From Roseivirga sp. (GTDB lineage Bacteria; Bacteroidota; Bacteroidia; Cytophagales; Cyclobacteriaceae): 64,000 bases of DNA. The notes beneath the pieces are model-generated. The model saw only the letters and a list, made by a program, of their open reading frames with translations. It was not told the DNA's origin and did no database searches. The stretch is taken from positions 1 through 64,000 of the forward strand of contig JAAWWF010000030.1 of assembly GCA_021404565.1 (NCBI GenBank), in the 5' to 3' direction. Position 1 is the first letter of the stretch. The number at the start of each line of letters is the position of its first letter. Positions 53,549 to 63,701 of this stretch are shown piece by piece. Made by a program: the position numbers and the translations under genes.

Positions 53549-54416
53549 GCTAAAGACATACATATTGCTCATTACCACCTGTGCTCTTTTGCTAAACTGC
53601 GAATCATTGGGCTACGATAAAGGCAATAAAGATCAGGAGGCCGGTCTTGTAGCTCGTGCAGGTAATTCCCTGCTCTATAAAAGAGATATAACAGGTTTGG
53701 TAAGCCCTGACCTTACCAGTCAAGACAGTGCTGAGGTGGTAGCAAAGTTTGTTGAAAACTGGATCAAAGAAGAGCTTCTCATCCAGGAGGCAGCAGGTAA
53801 TATCCAGCTTGACTTAAGCGACATCGAACGAAAAGTAGCCAAGTATCGATTTATACTGATCTCGCACGAATACCAAAAACAAAAGATAGAACAAGAGTTG
53901 AACCGGGAAGTTTCTGACCAGGAAATACAAGAATACTACGAGCTGAACAGAGACAACTTTATACTTAAGCAAAATATCGTTCGAGGCCGCTATGTGAAAA
54001 TCTCGCAGGAAGCCCCGAAGAAAAGTGACGTTAAACGCTGGATCAAGTCAGATCGACCTCAGGACATAGAATCACTAAAATCTTACTGTTTTCAGTTTGC
54101 CGATAACTATTCTGTTGAGGATTCTACCTGGCTGAAGTTCGATGATGTGATTAAAAACTCGCCCCTCAACACTATCGAAAACAAGATTCAGTTTCTAAGA
54201 AGAAACAGGTATGTTGAAGAATCTGATTCTGCTTATCTTTACCTCTTCAAAATTAACGAGTACAAAATTTCGGAGGAGGCTTCTCCGTTAGAGTTTGTTA
54301 GAAACGACATTGAGAAGATCATTATCAATAAGAGAAAGGTAGCATTGACGAAGAGTTTGGAGAATGATATTTATGAAAGAGCGAAAGAAAATGAGGACTT
54401 TGAAATATATGAATAG
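53541..54416 (+). CDS. SurA-N-like lipoprotein without parvulin domain
   Basis: A 291-residue lipoprotein (signal TYILLITTCALLLNC), starting with TTG inside the end of the preceding gene. A helical chaperone-type region (VVAKFVENWIKEELLIQEA; QEYYELNRDNFILKQ) resembles the SurA N-terminal domain, but no parvulin signature (no HIL, no GG.LG) is present. It is thought to be a periplasmic folding helper acting with its isomerase neighbours. Its end overlaps the next gene. Confidence 0.75.
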   Translation: MNKLKTYILLITTCALLLNCESLGYDKGNKDQEAGLVARAGNSLLYKRDITGLVSPDLTSQDSAEVVAKFVENWIKEELLIQEAAGNIQLDLSDIERKVAKYRFILISHEYQKQKIEQELNREVSDQEIQEYYELNRDNFILKQNIVRGRYVKISQEAPKKSDVKRWIKSDRPQDIESLKSYCFQFADNYSVEDSTWLKFDDVIKNSPLNTIENKIQFLRRNRYVEESDSAYLYLFKINEYKISEEASPLEFVRNDIEKIIINKRKVALTKSLENDIYERAKENEDFEIYE

Positions 54417-55743
54417 ACTGGTCGCTACAGTACTATTCAGTGCTGTGCTGGCCGCGCAGCCCATATTCGGGCAGGGAGGCGAGGTTGTAGATGAGATCAT
54501 TGCTAAAGTTGACGATCACATCATCCTGAAAAGTGAGTTGGAGCAGGCCTATATCGGTTTTCTTTCCAGTGAGCAGGCACGTTCTTATGATGGAGATGCC
54601 CGATGCCTCATCTTGAGATCTTTTATTGAAAACAAGGTGCTGCTGGCCATGGCTGAAATAGACTCGGTTATTTTAGATGACAGTCGGGTTGACTATGAAC
54701 TCCAGGGTAGGATGCAGCGTATTATCCAACAATTTGGATCAGAAAGAGCCATTCAGGAGGCCTACGGAAAAAGCGTGGACCAGTTCATGAATGAGCTCAG
54801 ACCCGGTATTGAAGAGCAACTGCTGATTCGTGAGCAGGAAGAAAATATCCTGAGCACGGTGACGGTTACTCCTGCTGAGGTACGAAAATTCTACAATTCC
54901 ATCCCCAAGGACACCCTGCCTTTATATGGTATAGAATATGAGGTAGGGGTAATTGTGAAAGTACCCGAACCCAGTAGCCAAGAGATTGAACGAGTGAAAA
55001 GTCAATTAATCAAGATAAGAGAGCAAGCTCTTAACGGGTCGAGCTTTGAAATTCTGGCAACCTCTTACTCAGAAGGACCTTCTGCAGGTAATGGTGGCAA
55101 CCTCGGCTTTGCTACAAGGGGCAGTATGGACCCTTCTTATGAAGCTGGCGCACTAAGTCTTAAGCCCGGAGAAATCTCAATGCCGATCGAAAGCTCTTTT
55201 GGTATACACCTGATACAGTTGATTGAACGCAGAGGAAATGAATACAACAGTCGTCATATTATCATGAAGCCTAAACCTTCTGAAGCTGATGTGCAGGCCT
55301 CAATGAATTTTCTCGATAGCCTTAGAAAGGAGATTTTAGCCGACAGTATAAGTTTCGAACGGGCAGCGCAACAATATTCTGACGATGCCAGTACAAGTTC
55401 AAATGGCGGTTATATTAGCGGGCCATATGGAGCCAACAGAATTCCGGCTGCCAATATAGACCCAACACTATATTTTGCGATTGACGCCATGAAAGAGGGA
55501 GAAATTTCCAAAGCCGCCAGTATCCAGGCAGATGCTGAAACAAAAGCCGCCAGAATTATCTTCTTTAAGAGAAAAATACCCCCTCACAGGGCAAATTTGA
55601 ATCAGGATTATGAAAAGCTTAAGGCGGCTACTACACAAATGAAAAGGGCACAGAAGAAGCTTGATTATCTACGCGAGAAAATGCAGGAAGTGTATATTCA
55701 GATCGATCCCGAGTTTAACAGATGCGACATTATCAATAACTAA
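54391..55743 (+). CDS. SurA-like peptidylprolyl isomerase
   Basis: About 450 residues. I choose ATG 54391 (MRTLKYMNRLVATVLFSAV); 54364 and 54409 are also possible, all overlapping the previous gene. SurA N-terminal domain (EVVDEIIAKVDDHIILKSELEQAY), then two parvulin domains (near 170-270: YEVGVIVKVPEPSSQ, GGNLGFATRG, GIHLIQLIE; near 280-390: YNSRHIIMKPKPSE, NGGYISGPYG). An active periplasmic foldase for outer-membrane proteins. The MoxR gene follows after 5 bases. Confidence 0.88.
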   Translation: MRTLKYMNRLVATVLFSAVLAAQPIFGQGGEVVDEIIAKVDDHIILKSELEQAYIGFLSSEQARSYDGDARCLILRSFIENKVLLAMAEIDSVILDDSRVDYELQGRMQRIIQQFGSERAIQEAYGKSVDQFMNELRPGIEEQLLIREQEENILSTVTVTPAEVRKFYNSIPKDTLPLYGIEYEVGVIVKVPEPSSQEIERVKSQLIKIREQALNGSSFEILATSYSEGPSAGNGGNLGFATRGSMDPSYEAGALSLKPGEISMPIESSFGIHLIQLIERRGNEYNSRHIIMKPKPSEADVQASMNFLDSLRKEILADSISFERAAQQYSDDASTSSNGGYISGPYGANRIPAANIDPTLYFAIDAMKEGEISKAASIQADAETKAARIIFFKRKIPPHRANLNQDYEKLKAATTQMKRAQKKLDYLREKMQEVYIQIDPEFNRCDIINN

Positions 55744-55748
55744 AAAGA

Positions 55749-56714
55749 ATGACCGAAGTACAGTCTGAGGTGGCCCTAGCTGACCGCTTTTTCCAGGATT
55801 TCAAGAATCTCAAACAAGAAATTTCAAAGATAATTATAGGACAGGATGAGGTGGTGAATTTACTGCTAACTTCTGTCTTTTGCCAGGGACATAGCCTCTT
55901 GGTAGGAGTTCCGGGCCTTGCCAAGACACTTCTTATTCAGACTGTAGCCTCAGCACTTGATCTAAGCTTTAACAGAATCCAGTTTACTCCAGATTTAATG
56001 CCTTCCGACATTCTGGGAGCCGAAACCCTGGATAAGGACCGGAATTTCAAGTTTATCAAGGGTCCCATCTTTGCTAATATTATTCTGGCGGATGAGATCA
56101 ACAGAACTCCTCCAAAAACTCAGGCAGCTCTGCTTGAATCCATGCAGGAATATTCAGTGACCATAGCCGGAGAGCATTATCCGCTTGACAAGCCTTTCTT
56201 TGTACTGGCTACTCAAAACCCGATAGAGCAAGAGGGTACCTACCCACTACCTGAAGCACAACTGGACCGTTTTTTGTTCAATATTGAGCTTAGCTATCCA
56301 AACTTCCAGGCCGAGGTGGACATTGTAAAAAGTACTACTACAGATGAGCAAAAGAGTGTAAACAAAGTACTGGGAGGTGAAGAAGTGCTGGCCTACCAGC
56401 ATTTGGTACGAAGAGTACCAGTGGCAGATAATGTGGTGGAATATGCCGTAAAACTCGTGCATAAAACGAGAAATGGTAGCGAAGATGCTCCTGGAATGAC
56501 CAGAGAGTATATTGAGTGGGGCGCAGGCCCAAGAGCATCTCAGAATCTTATTGTTGCTGCCAAATGTAATGCATTGCTCAACGGTAAATATTCGCCAGAC
56601 ATTGAGGATGTAAAAGCAGTAGCGAAACCTATTCTAAGGCACAGAATTGTAAGGAACTTCAAAGCTGAAGCTGAAGGTATTACTATTGACAAGTTGATCG
56701 AGGATTTGCTCTAG
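55749..56714 (+). CDS. MoxR-family AAA+ ATPase
   Basis: A 321-residue AAA+ protein: Walker A LLVGVPGLAKT (near 50-60), Walker B IILADEINRTPPKTQ (near 113-118), sensor 1 VLATQNPIEQEGTYPLPEAQLDRF. MoxR proteins act as chaperones that help build or activate complexes together with VWA-domain proteins; none follows here, as the next genes are on the opposite strand. It is probably in the operon with the foldase genes. Confidence 0.92.
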   Translation: MTEVQSEVALADRFFQDFKNLKQEISKIIIGQDEVVNLLLTSVFCQGHSLLVGVPGLAKTLLIQTVASALDLSFNRIQFTPDLMPSDILGAETLDKDRNFKFIKGPIFANIILADEINRTPPKTQAALLESMQEYSVTIAGEHYPLDKPFFVLATQNPIEQEGTYPLPEAQLDRFLFNIELSYPNFQAEVDIVKSTTTDEQKSVNKVLGGEEVLAYQHLVRRVPVADNVVEYAVKLVHKTRNGSEDAPGMTREYIEWGAGPRASQNLIVAAKCNALLNGKYSPDIEDVKAVAKPILRHRIVRNFKAEAEGITIDKLIEDLL

Positions 56715-56765
56715 CAAGACCTTAACAACAAATATCTGAGTCTGCTAAACATTCTTCCTTCAGAT

Positions 56766-57623
56766 TTATTTGTAGTTGTAAAACCCCCTGCCGCTCTTGC
56801 GGCCATGATGGCCCGCATCCACTTTTTGTTCCTGAATACGTGATGGACGAAACTTACCGTCCTGATGAAATGCTTCAAACATGGAGCTCGTCACAGAAAA
56901 GTTGGTATCTACCCCAATCAAATCCATAAGACGGAAAGGCCCCATACGAAAGCCAGAAGCCTCTACCAGTCGATCTATAGCCTCAACATCGGCCACACCC
57001 TCTTCCAGTACTTTAAGTCCTTCGACATAGAAATGCCTGGCGACTCTGTTTACGATAAAACCTGGAGCATCCTTGGCCATCACAGGAACTTTACCCAGCT
57101 TCTTAGCCAACTCATTTATCAACCGGGCCACCTGCGGACTAGTGGCAGCTCCTGAAATCACTTCTACCAGCTTCATGATATGTGCAGGGTTGAAAAAGTG
57201 CATGCCCACAAATTGTTCAGGCCTTTCCAGTGAGGCTCCAATTCTGGTAATTGGAATGGAAGAGGTATTTGAGGCCAGAATAGTATCGGCACCGTTCAAG
57301 GCTTCAAGCTTTTGGAAGAGTGACTGCTTTATCTCCAGTTTTTCGACAATAGCTTCAATGACTACATCGGCCTTCAAATCATCAAACTCAGATGAAAACC
57401 CAATATTTTCTAATGTCGTTTTTTTGACCTCCTCACTGACTTTACCGCGCTCAATGCCCTTATCCAGATTTCTGGTAATCAGCTTTTTGGCAGTAACAAG
57501 CATCGCGGCATTAATATCATAAAGCACCACGTGCAAATCAGCCATTGCGCAAATCTGAGCAATACCCTGCCCCATCGTGCCGGCACCTACAATACCAATT
57601 TTTTTAATCTCACTCAGGTTCAT
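56766..57623 (-). CDS. 3-hydroxyacyl-CoA dehydrogenase family protein
   Basis: A 285-residue enzyme of the 3-hydroxybutyryl-CoA dehydrogenase type. NAD site GIVGAGTMGQGIA (near 10-22), SNTSSIPIT (near 118), catalytic His-Asn in MHFFNPAHIMKLVE (near 142), and the C-terminal domain with GFIVNRVARHF. It interconverts 3-hydroxyacyl- and 3-oxoacyl-CoA in fatty acid or butanoate metabolism. It begins 4 bases past the pheS stop, so the two are co-transcribed. Confidence 0.92.
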   Translation of the reverse strand: MNLSEIKKIGIVGAGTMGQGIAQICAMADLHVVLYDINAAMLVTAKKLITRNLDKGIERGKVSEEVKKTTLENIGFSSEFDDLKADVVIEAIVEKLEIKQSLFQKLEALNGADTILASNTSSIPITRIGASLERPEQFVGMHFFNPAHIMKLVEVISGAATSPQVARLINELAKKLGKVPVMAKDAPGFIVNRVARHFYVEGLKVLEEGVADVEAIDRLVEASGFRMGPFRLMDLIGVDTNFSVTSSMFEAFHQDGKFRPSRIQEQKVDAGHHGRKSGRGFYNYK

Positions 57624-57627
57624 ACGC

Positions 57628-58647
57628 TTACAATGGGTTGAATTGCTTTAAAAAACGAATATCGTTTTCCGTAAAGAGTCTCAGGTCTTTAATACCATAG
57701 CGAAGCATGGTAATACGTTCTATTCCCATACCAAAGGCAAAACCACTATACACCTCCGGATCTATACCACAATTGGCCAACACATTAGGATCTACCATAC
57801 CTGAGCCACCAATTTCAACCCAGCCGGTATACTTACAGATGTTGCAGCCATCACCATGGCAAATCTGGCATGAGATGTCTATCTCGGCACTCGGCTCCGT
57901 AAAGGGAAAATACGAAGGCCTGAACCTCACCTGAGTATCTTTCGTGTACATCTCTTTTGCGAAGTGATAGAGTGTCTGTTTCAAATCGGCAAAGGAAACA
58001 CCCTTATCAATATACAGCCCTTCCATTTGATGAAAGACACAATGAGCCCTGGCAGAAATTGCCTCATTCCTGAAAACCCGACCCGGGGAAAGAGTCCTGA
58101 TCGGTGGTTTCTCATTTTCCATTACCCTTATCTGCACCGAAGAAGTATGTGTTCTTAGCGCTATATCGGGGTTCTTCTCGATAAAGAAGGTATCCTGCAT
58201 TTCACGGGCCGGATGATTTTCAGGGAAATTTAAGGCTGTAAAGTTGTGCCAATCGTCTTCTATTTCCGGACCCGCAGACACATTAAACCCAATTCTCTCA
58301 AATATTTCTATAAAGCGCTGACGCGTTGCAGTAAGTGGATGTATAGAGCCAAATTCGCTATCGAGGGGTGGTAAGGTCAGATCTACGTGATCATCAGCTT
58401 CTGCTCCACCTGCTGACAAACCATCAATATGCTCCTGAAACTTGGCCTGGGCCAGGTTTTTCAGGTCATTGACCATTTGACCATATGCTTTCTTCTCCTC
58501 AGCAGGTACATTTCTCATTTGTGAGAATAGCTCCCCAATTATATTTTTGCGACCTATATAGCGCATTCTGAATTGCTCCAATGCTTCCGCATTTGATACT
58601 TCGCTATTCTCCAACTCCTGTCTTATTTCTTCTGGTAGATTGGGCAT
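57628..58647 (-). CDS. pheS: phenylalanyl-tRNA synthetase alpha subunit
   Basis: A 339-residue class II subunit. An N-terminal coiled coil is followed by motif 2 (RVFRNEAISARAHCVFHQMEG) and motif 3 (GFAFGMGIERITMLRYG). The zinc-like CQICHGDGCNIC cluster near residue 278 is seen in many Bacteroidota PheS proteins. The beta subunit gene is not adjacent. Confidence 0.96.
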   Translation of the reverse strand: MPNLPEEIRQELENSEVSNAEALEQFRMRYIGRKNIIGELFSQMRNVPAEEKKAYGQMVNDLKNLAQAKFQEHIDGLSAGGAEADDHVDLTLPPLDSEFGSIHPLTATRQRFIEIFERIGFNVSAGPEIEDDWHNFTALNFPENHPAREMQDTFFIEKNPDIALRTHTSSVQIRVMENEKPPIRTLSPGRVFRNEAISARAHCVFHQMEGLYIDKGVSFADLKQTLYHFAKEMYTKDTQVRFRPSYFPFTEPSAEIDISCQICHGDGCNICKYTGWVEIGGSGMVDPNVLANCGIDPEVYSGFAFGMGIERITMLRYGIKDLRLFTENDIRFLKQFNPL

Positions 58648-58706
58648 TCTATCGAGTTTTAAAGCACAAAAATAACATAGCTTATTTATTAATAGACCTG
58701 AGGTGC

Positions 58707-58714
58707 TATTTTTG
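58707..58714 (+). promoter_or_regulatory. -7 box TATTTTTG of galE
   Basis: Exact TAnnTTTG match, 16 bases before the galE start codon. Confidence 0.45.
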
Positions 58715-58730
58715 TGGCTGACATTTACTT

Positions 58731-59747
58731 ATGAATATTCTGGTAACGGGTGGAATGGGGTTCATCGGGTCTCATACTGTGGTGGAACTGCACAATTCGG
58801 GTTACACACCTATAATTGTAGATAACCTTTCCAACTCCGACAAAACTGTCCTTAATGGCCTTGAGAAGATCACAGGGCAGCTTTTCAAGTTTTACGAGGT
58901 CGATTGTAACGACAATCGGGCTATGGAGAGTGTATTTAAGGAAAACCCTATTGACGGTGCTATTCATTTCGCTGCCTCCAAAGCAGTGGGTGAGTCAGTA
59001 GAAAAGCCTCTCTTTTATTATCAGAACAATGTGGGCTCACTATTGGTACTCATGGAACTGATGGAGAAATATCATGCTCCCAGACTCATTTTCTCGTCTT
59101 CCTGCACTGTTTATGGTGAACCTGATTTCCTGCCAGTGACAGAGCTTAGTGAAAAAAAACCAGCAGAGTCTCCTTATGGAAACACCAAACAGATCTGCGA
59201 AGAAATCATTGAGGATGCCACCAGGGCATCTAAGCGCATCAGAGCCATAGCGCTTCGATATTTCAACCCAATCGGTGCTCATCCTTCCAGCCTCATAGGC
59301 GAGTTACCATTGGGTGTACCCAGCAACCTTGTTCCTTTTATTACTCAAAGTGCCATCGGACTCAGAGGGCCGCTTGCCATTCACGGCAGTGACTATAACA
59401 CTCCTGATGGCACCTGTATTAGAGACTATATACACGTAGTAGATCTGGCAAAAGCTCATGTAGCAAGTCTTCAATACTTATCAGGCAACGCTCAGTGCGA
59501 TTTTGATATTTTCAATATTGGTACCGGACAGGGAAACAGCGTTTTGGAAGTAGTGGAGACCTTTAAGAAGGTGAATGAATGTTCACTCAATTATGCTATA
59601 GGGCCCAGAAGGCCTGGAGATGTGGAAAAGGTATTTGGCGATGTAGCCAAATCCAGACGACTTCTCGGCTGGCAAACTGAATTGAGTCTGGAAGACTCAC
59701 TGAGAGATGCCTGGAATTGGCAATTAAGCCTATCCCGGAAAAGCTGA
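58731..59747 (+). CDS. galE: UDP-glucose 4-epimerase
   Basis: A 338-residue extended SDR converting UDP-glucose and UDP-galactose. NAD site GGMGFIGSHT (residues 7-16), catalytic Ser region SSSCTVYGEP and YGNTK (Tyr and Lys near 149-153). It provides sugar nucleotides for the capsule-type locus that follows. Divergent from pheS. Confidence 0.95.
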   Translation: MNILVTGGMGFIGSHTVVELHNSGYTPIIVDNLSNSDKTVLNGLEKITGQLFKFYEVDCNDNRAMESVFKENPIDGAIHFAASKAVGESVEKPLFYYQNNVGSLLVLMELMEKYHAPRLIFSSSCTVYGEPDFLPVTELSEKKPAESPYGNTKQICEEIIEDATRASKRIRAIALRYFNPIGAHPSSLIGELPLGVPSNLVPFITQSAIGLRGPLAIHGSDYNTPDGTCIRDYIHVVDLAKAHVASLQYLSGNAQCDFDIFNIGTGQGNSVLEVVETFKKVNECSLNYAIGPRRPGDVEKVFGDVAKSRRLLGWQTELSLEDSLRDAWNWQLSLSRKS

Positions 59748-59858
59748 GTTCAACCATCTAAAAAAGAAGGCTTTTCAACTGTATTTTCTGTACAATCAGC
59801 TAAATTCGCCTTCAATTATTTATGACGTCCTGATATTGGAATCAAAAATTTTTAGAAA

Positions 59859-61172
59859 ATGAAAATAGCTGTAGTTGGAACTGGTTATGTAGGTCTGGTA
59901 ACAGGAACATGTTTTGCCGAAGTTGGCATTGAAGTGACATGCATAGACATAGACGAAAAGAAGATTGAAGGCCTGAAGGAGGGCATTATGCCGATTTATG
60001 AGCCGGGCCTAGAAACCATGGTAACCAAAAACTATGAGAAGGGCAGGCTAAATTTCTCAACTAATCTCGCTGAAAGTATACAGGACTGTGAAGCGGCTTT
60101 TATAGCAGTAGGTACACCTCCTGGTGAAGACGGCAGTGCCGATCTTCAATATGTACTGGCCGTGGCAACAGAGATTGGTAAAAACATGAGTGACTATATG
60201 GTGGTAGTCACAAAAAGCACCGTTCCTGTAGGAACAGCTCAAAAAGTAAAAGGAGCCGTTCAGGCTGCATTGGACAGCCGTGGTTCAACACTTGAGTTTG
60301 ATATCGCTTCAAATCCTGAATTTCTCAAAGAAGGTGCTGCCATTCAGGATTTCCTAAAACCCGATCGTATCGTTGTGGGAGTTGAATCTGACCGTGCCGA
60401 AGGGACCATGAAAAAGCTTTACAAACCGTTTTTGCTTAATGGTCATCCCACAATTTTTATGGACGTGCCTTCTGCAGAAATGACCAAGTATGCAGCCAAC
60501 TCAATGCTTGCGACCAAGATCAGTTTTATGAATGATATTGCCAACCTCTGTGAAATCATGGGAGCCAATGTGAACATGGTTAGAAAGGGGATTGGAAGCG
60601 ACAACCGAATTGGAAACAAATTCATCTACCCTGGTGTAGGTTATGGTGGCTCTTGTTTTCCTAAAGACGTTAAAGCTTTGATTAAGACAGCCGAGGAAAA
60701 TGGCTATTCGATGTCAGTTCTAAAGGCTGTAGAAGATGTAAATGAGAGACAAAAATCTGTGATGGTGGATAAAATAGAGTCACATTTTGGGAAAGATCTT
60801 GCCGGTCTCACTTTTGCCGTATGGGGTCTCTCTTTTAAACCCAAAACAGACGACATGCGCGAAGCACCATCCATTGTCATTATCAATTCATTGCTCGAGG
60901 CCGGTGCTAAAGTTAAAGCATACGACCCAATCGCCATGGAAGAGGCAAGACACGATCTTAAGGACACAATTACTTATTCAAAAGATGGTTATGATGCCCT
61001 GATTGATGCAGACGCGTTGCTACTGGTTACTGAGTGGCCAGAATTCCGCATTCCAAATTTTGAGGTGATGGAAAGGCTGATGAATCAAAAAGTCGTTTTC
61101 GATGGGCGTAACATTTACGACAAAGGAGAGTTGACCTCCCTGGGCTTCGATTACTACGGGATAGGCATCTGA
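59859..61172 (+). CDS. ugd: UDP-glucose 6-dehydrogenase
   Basis: A 437-residue enzyme oxidising UDP-glucose to UDP-glucuronate. NAD site [10 protein letters not shown] (residues 7-16); TKSTVPVGT; catalytic Cys in [14 protein letters not shown] (near 260); FDGRNIYD at the end. Its TGA overlaps the ATG of the next gene (TGATGG), so product passes directly to the decarboxylase. Confidence 0.96.
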   Translation: MKIAVVGTGYVGLVTGTCFAEVGIEVTCIDIDEKKIEGLKEGIMPIYEPGLETMVTKNYEKGRLNFSTNLAESIQDCEAAFIAVGTPPGEDGSADLQYVLAVATEIGKNMSDYMVVVTKSTVPVGTAQKVKGAVQAALDSRGSTLEFDIASNPEFLKEGAAIQDFLKPDRIVVGVESDRAEGTMKKLYKPFLLNGHPTIFMDVPSAEMTKYAANSMLATKISFMNDIANLCEIMGANVNMVRKGIGSDNRIGNKFIYPGVGYGGSCFPKDVKALIKTAEENGYSMSVLKAVEDVNERQKSVMVDKIESHFGKDLAGLTFAVWGLSFKPKTDDMREAPSIVIINSLLEAGAKVKAYDPIAMEEARHDLKDTITYSKDGYDALIDADALLLVTEWPEFRIPNFEVMERLMNQKVVFDGRNIYDKGELTSLGFDYYGIGI

Positions 61173-62155
61173 TGGAAAGAGTCTTAATCACCGGAGCAGC
61201 AGGCTTTCTCGGTTCTCATTTGTGCGACAGATTTATCCAGGAAGGTTTTCATGTAATAGGCATGGACAACCTAATCACAGGGCATCTGTCAAATATTGAG
61301 CACTTACTGCCACTTGAGAATTTCGAGTTTCACCACCATGACGTCTCTAAGTTTGTGCATGTAGCTGGCAAACTTGATTACATTCTTCATTTTGCTTCAC
61401 CGGCCAGCCCTATCGACTATCTGAAAATCCCGATTCAAACCCTTAAGGTTGGTTCTCTGGGAACTCACAATTTGCTGGGATTGGCTCGGGTTAAGAAGGC
61501 AAGAATGCTCATTGCCTCAACTTCTGAGGTTTATGGTGACCCTCTTGTGCATCCGCAAACAGAGGAGTACTACGGAAATGTAAATCCAATCGGGCCACGT
61601 GGGGTCTATGATGAAGCTAAACGTTTTCAGGAGGCCATTACGATGGCCTATCACACCTATCATGGGATTGAAACACGCATTGTAAGAATTTTCAATACCT
61701 ATGGACCGAGAATGAGACTCAATGACGGAAGGGTGCTACCTGCTTTCATCGGGCAGGCGCTCCGCGGAGAAGATCTCACAGTGTTTGGTGATGGGTCACA
61801 AACCAGATCTTTCTGCTATGTGAGTGATCAGGTAGACGGTATTTTTAAGCTTTTAATGTCTGATTACGTCTATCCGGTGAACATTGGTAACCCAGACGAA
61901 ATTACCATTCTGCAATTTGCTCAGGAGATCATTAAGCTGACGGGAACTGACCAAAAACTGGTGTTTAAAGAACTCCCGAAAGATGACCCTATGCAGCGCC
62001 AGCCTAACATTACCAAAGCGAAGGAGATTCTTGCCTGGTCACCCAAAATCAGACGAGACGAAGGTCTGCGCATCACTTATCAGTACTTTCAGTCACTCCC
62101 TGAAGAAAAGTTATTCCAAAAAGATCATAAAGATTTTAAGGCCTATAAGAGTTAG
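61172..62155 (+). CDS. UDP-glucuronate decarboxylase (UDP-xylose synthase type)
   Basis: A 327-residue [17 protein letters not shown] near the start binds NAD, and the catalytic [10 protein letters not shown] and YDEAKR are present. The [15 protein letters not shown] stretch and [15 protein letters not shown] match the UXS family, which turns UDP-glucuronate into UDP-xylose. With ugd it forms a two-step path from UDP-glucose. Overlaps ugd by 1 base. Confidence 0.92.
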   Translation: MERVLITGAAGFLGSHLCDRFIQEGFHVIGMDNLITGHLSNIEHLLPLENFEFHHHDVSKFVHVAGKLDYILHFASPASPIDYLKIPIQTLKVGSLGTHNLLGLARVKKARMLIASTSEVYGDPLVHPQTEEYYGNVNPIGPRGVYDEAKRFQEAITMAYHTYHGIETRIVRIFNTYGPRMRLNDGRVLPAFIGQALRGEDLTVFGDGSQTRSFCYVSDQVDGIFKLLMSDYVYPVNIGNPDEITILQFAQEIIKLTGTDQKLVFKELPKDDPMQRQPNITKAKEILAWSPKIRRDEGLRITYQYFQSLPEEKLFQKDHKDFKAYKS

Positions 62156-62195
62156 TGGTACAACTAGTTGTCTTTAATTCGGGTCTTAGTGTTAT

Positions 62196-63614
62196 ATGCG
62201 GTCAAAACTCAAACTTCTTTTAGTACTTGGGCTGGTAAACCATGGTCTTTTGGCATATCAGCATCCTATAGCTACTGACTCCACCCATGAAGGTCATGTG
62301 CTGTCAGTAGCTCAAAGTGCAGTCCTTTCCGGCAAGTCAATGCTTCCTTTCTGGTTTCTTGGAAACAACAGTGCCAGATTGAATGAAGATGATCATCTGG
62401 GTCTGTGGACATCATTTGATCTCAGCAGGAAACCTTCAGCTACGACTCAAAAGCTCAACTACTTCTATGGGCTGGAAGCCAATGGTTTTGCAGGAAGCGA
62501 GTTGCGCTTTTCTGTTATTCAGGCTTATGCCGGAATTCGTACCAAATTTGTTGATATTCATTTCGGTGCCAGAGAAGAGTTTTTTGGTCTTAATGACACC
62601 ACTCTTAGCATCGGCAACCTGTTTTATGGAAACAACGCCCGTCCTATTCCAAAAGTGGTGGTGCAAACCCCGAATTGGAGGAAATCACCGATTTTTGGAA
62701 GCTTCCTAAGCTTTAAGGCTTATTTAGCTCACGGCTGGCTGGAAAAAGACAGATATCAAAGCGGTGCCTATTTGCATCAAAAATACCTCTACTTTCGTGC
62801 ACAACTGCTTGATAAAAGACTGCAAATTATTGGTGGTCTACATCACAGTGCGCAATGGTCAGGTCATAATGATGAAACAGGAACAGGCCAACCCAGTGGA
62901 CTCTCTGATTTTTGGAGGATTCTCACCGCTTCGAGCGGTAATGAAAATGCAGATAGAATAGATCAGCTAAATGCCCTGGGAAATCACCTGGGTACCTATG
63001 ACCTCAATGCTAGCTTTAGGCTAAAAAAGTTTACCCTCACTAATTACTGGCAATTCATGTGGGAAGACAAATCTGGCCTTACCCCTTTCAATTGGAGAGA
63101 CGGACTTGTTGGCTTCAGCATAAAGAAAAATTCCAAGCAGGGCCTTATCTATGGCTTCAACCTGGAAATTATCAGAACCAACAGTCAGGATGCTATTAAA
63201 TATGATGAAGAAGGCAATGAATTTATCGAACCTGACAATTTCTTTAATAATTCAATTTATCAGTCGGGATGGACCTTTGACAAAAGAGTTATCGGGAATC
63301 CTATATTCCTCATTTTGAATCCAGGAGCAAGGACTAATGCTCTCGTTAAAAACATGGTCAATGGTGTCAATCTGGGCCTTGAAGGAAGGTTTAAACAAAT
63401 CTCTTACCGCTTCAACTATCGACACCTCAAAACACGGGGTACTTTTAGAGAGACCTTTAATCCGGCAATAAAGTTGAGTAGTATCAGCGGAGATCTGGAG
63501 CTACCATTGAAGAAATCTAACCTCAGACTCAGGGGTGTTATCGAATGGGGCAATTACCCTGGAAAGAATGCCGGATTAATCTTTACTTACTCGCGACAGT
63601 TCGGTCTTAAATAA
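62196..63614 (+). CDS. Wzi-family capsule assembly outer-membrane protein
   Basis: A 472-residue exported beta-barrel protein (signal LLLVLGLVNHGLLAYQ). FNTYG-like aromatic strands, LNYFYGLEANGFAGSE and FRLKKFTLTNYWQFMWEDKSG alternate as in outer-membrane barrels; WRDGLVGFSIK and the closing GLIFTYSRQFGLK fit the Wzi family, which attaches capsule to the cell surface. It lies 40 bases after the decarboxylase gene, likely in the same operon. Confidence 0.82.
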   Translation: MRSKLKLLLVLGLVNHGLLAYQHPIATDSTHEGHVLSVAQSAVLSGKSMLPFWFLGNNSARLNEDDHLGLWTSFDLSRKPSATTQKLNYFYGLEANGFAGSELRFSVIQAYAGIRTKFVDIHFGAREEFFGLNDTTLSIGNLFYGNNARPIPKVVVQTPNWRKSPIFGSFLSFKAYLAHGWLEKDRYQSGAYLHQKYLYFRAQLLDKRLQIIGGLHHSAQWSGHNDETGTGQPSGLSDFWRILTASSGNENADRIDQLNALGNHLGTYDLNASFRLKKFTLTNYWQFMWEDKSGLTPFNWRDGLVGFSIKKNSKQGLIYGFNLEIIRTNSQDAIKYDEEGNEFIEPDNFFNNSIYQSGWTFDKRVIGNPIFLILNPGARTNALVKNMVNGVNLGLEGRFKQISYRFNYRHLKTRGTFRETFNPAIKLSSISGDLELPLKKSNLRLRGVIEWGNYPGKNAGLIFTYSRQFGLK

Positions 63615-63701
63615 CCAGGACCGCTTTGAAAAAGTCCTTTAATTTTTGCTCTGGATTTTACACAGAAAGCCCCTGAAGCCAGCCGACTGTCCGGAAAGAA
63701 A

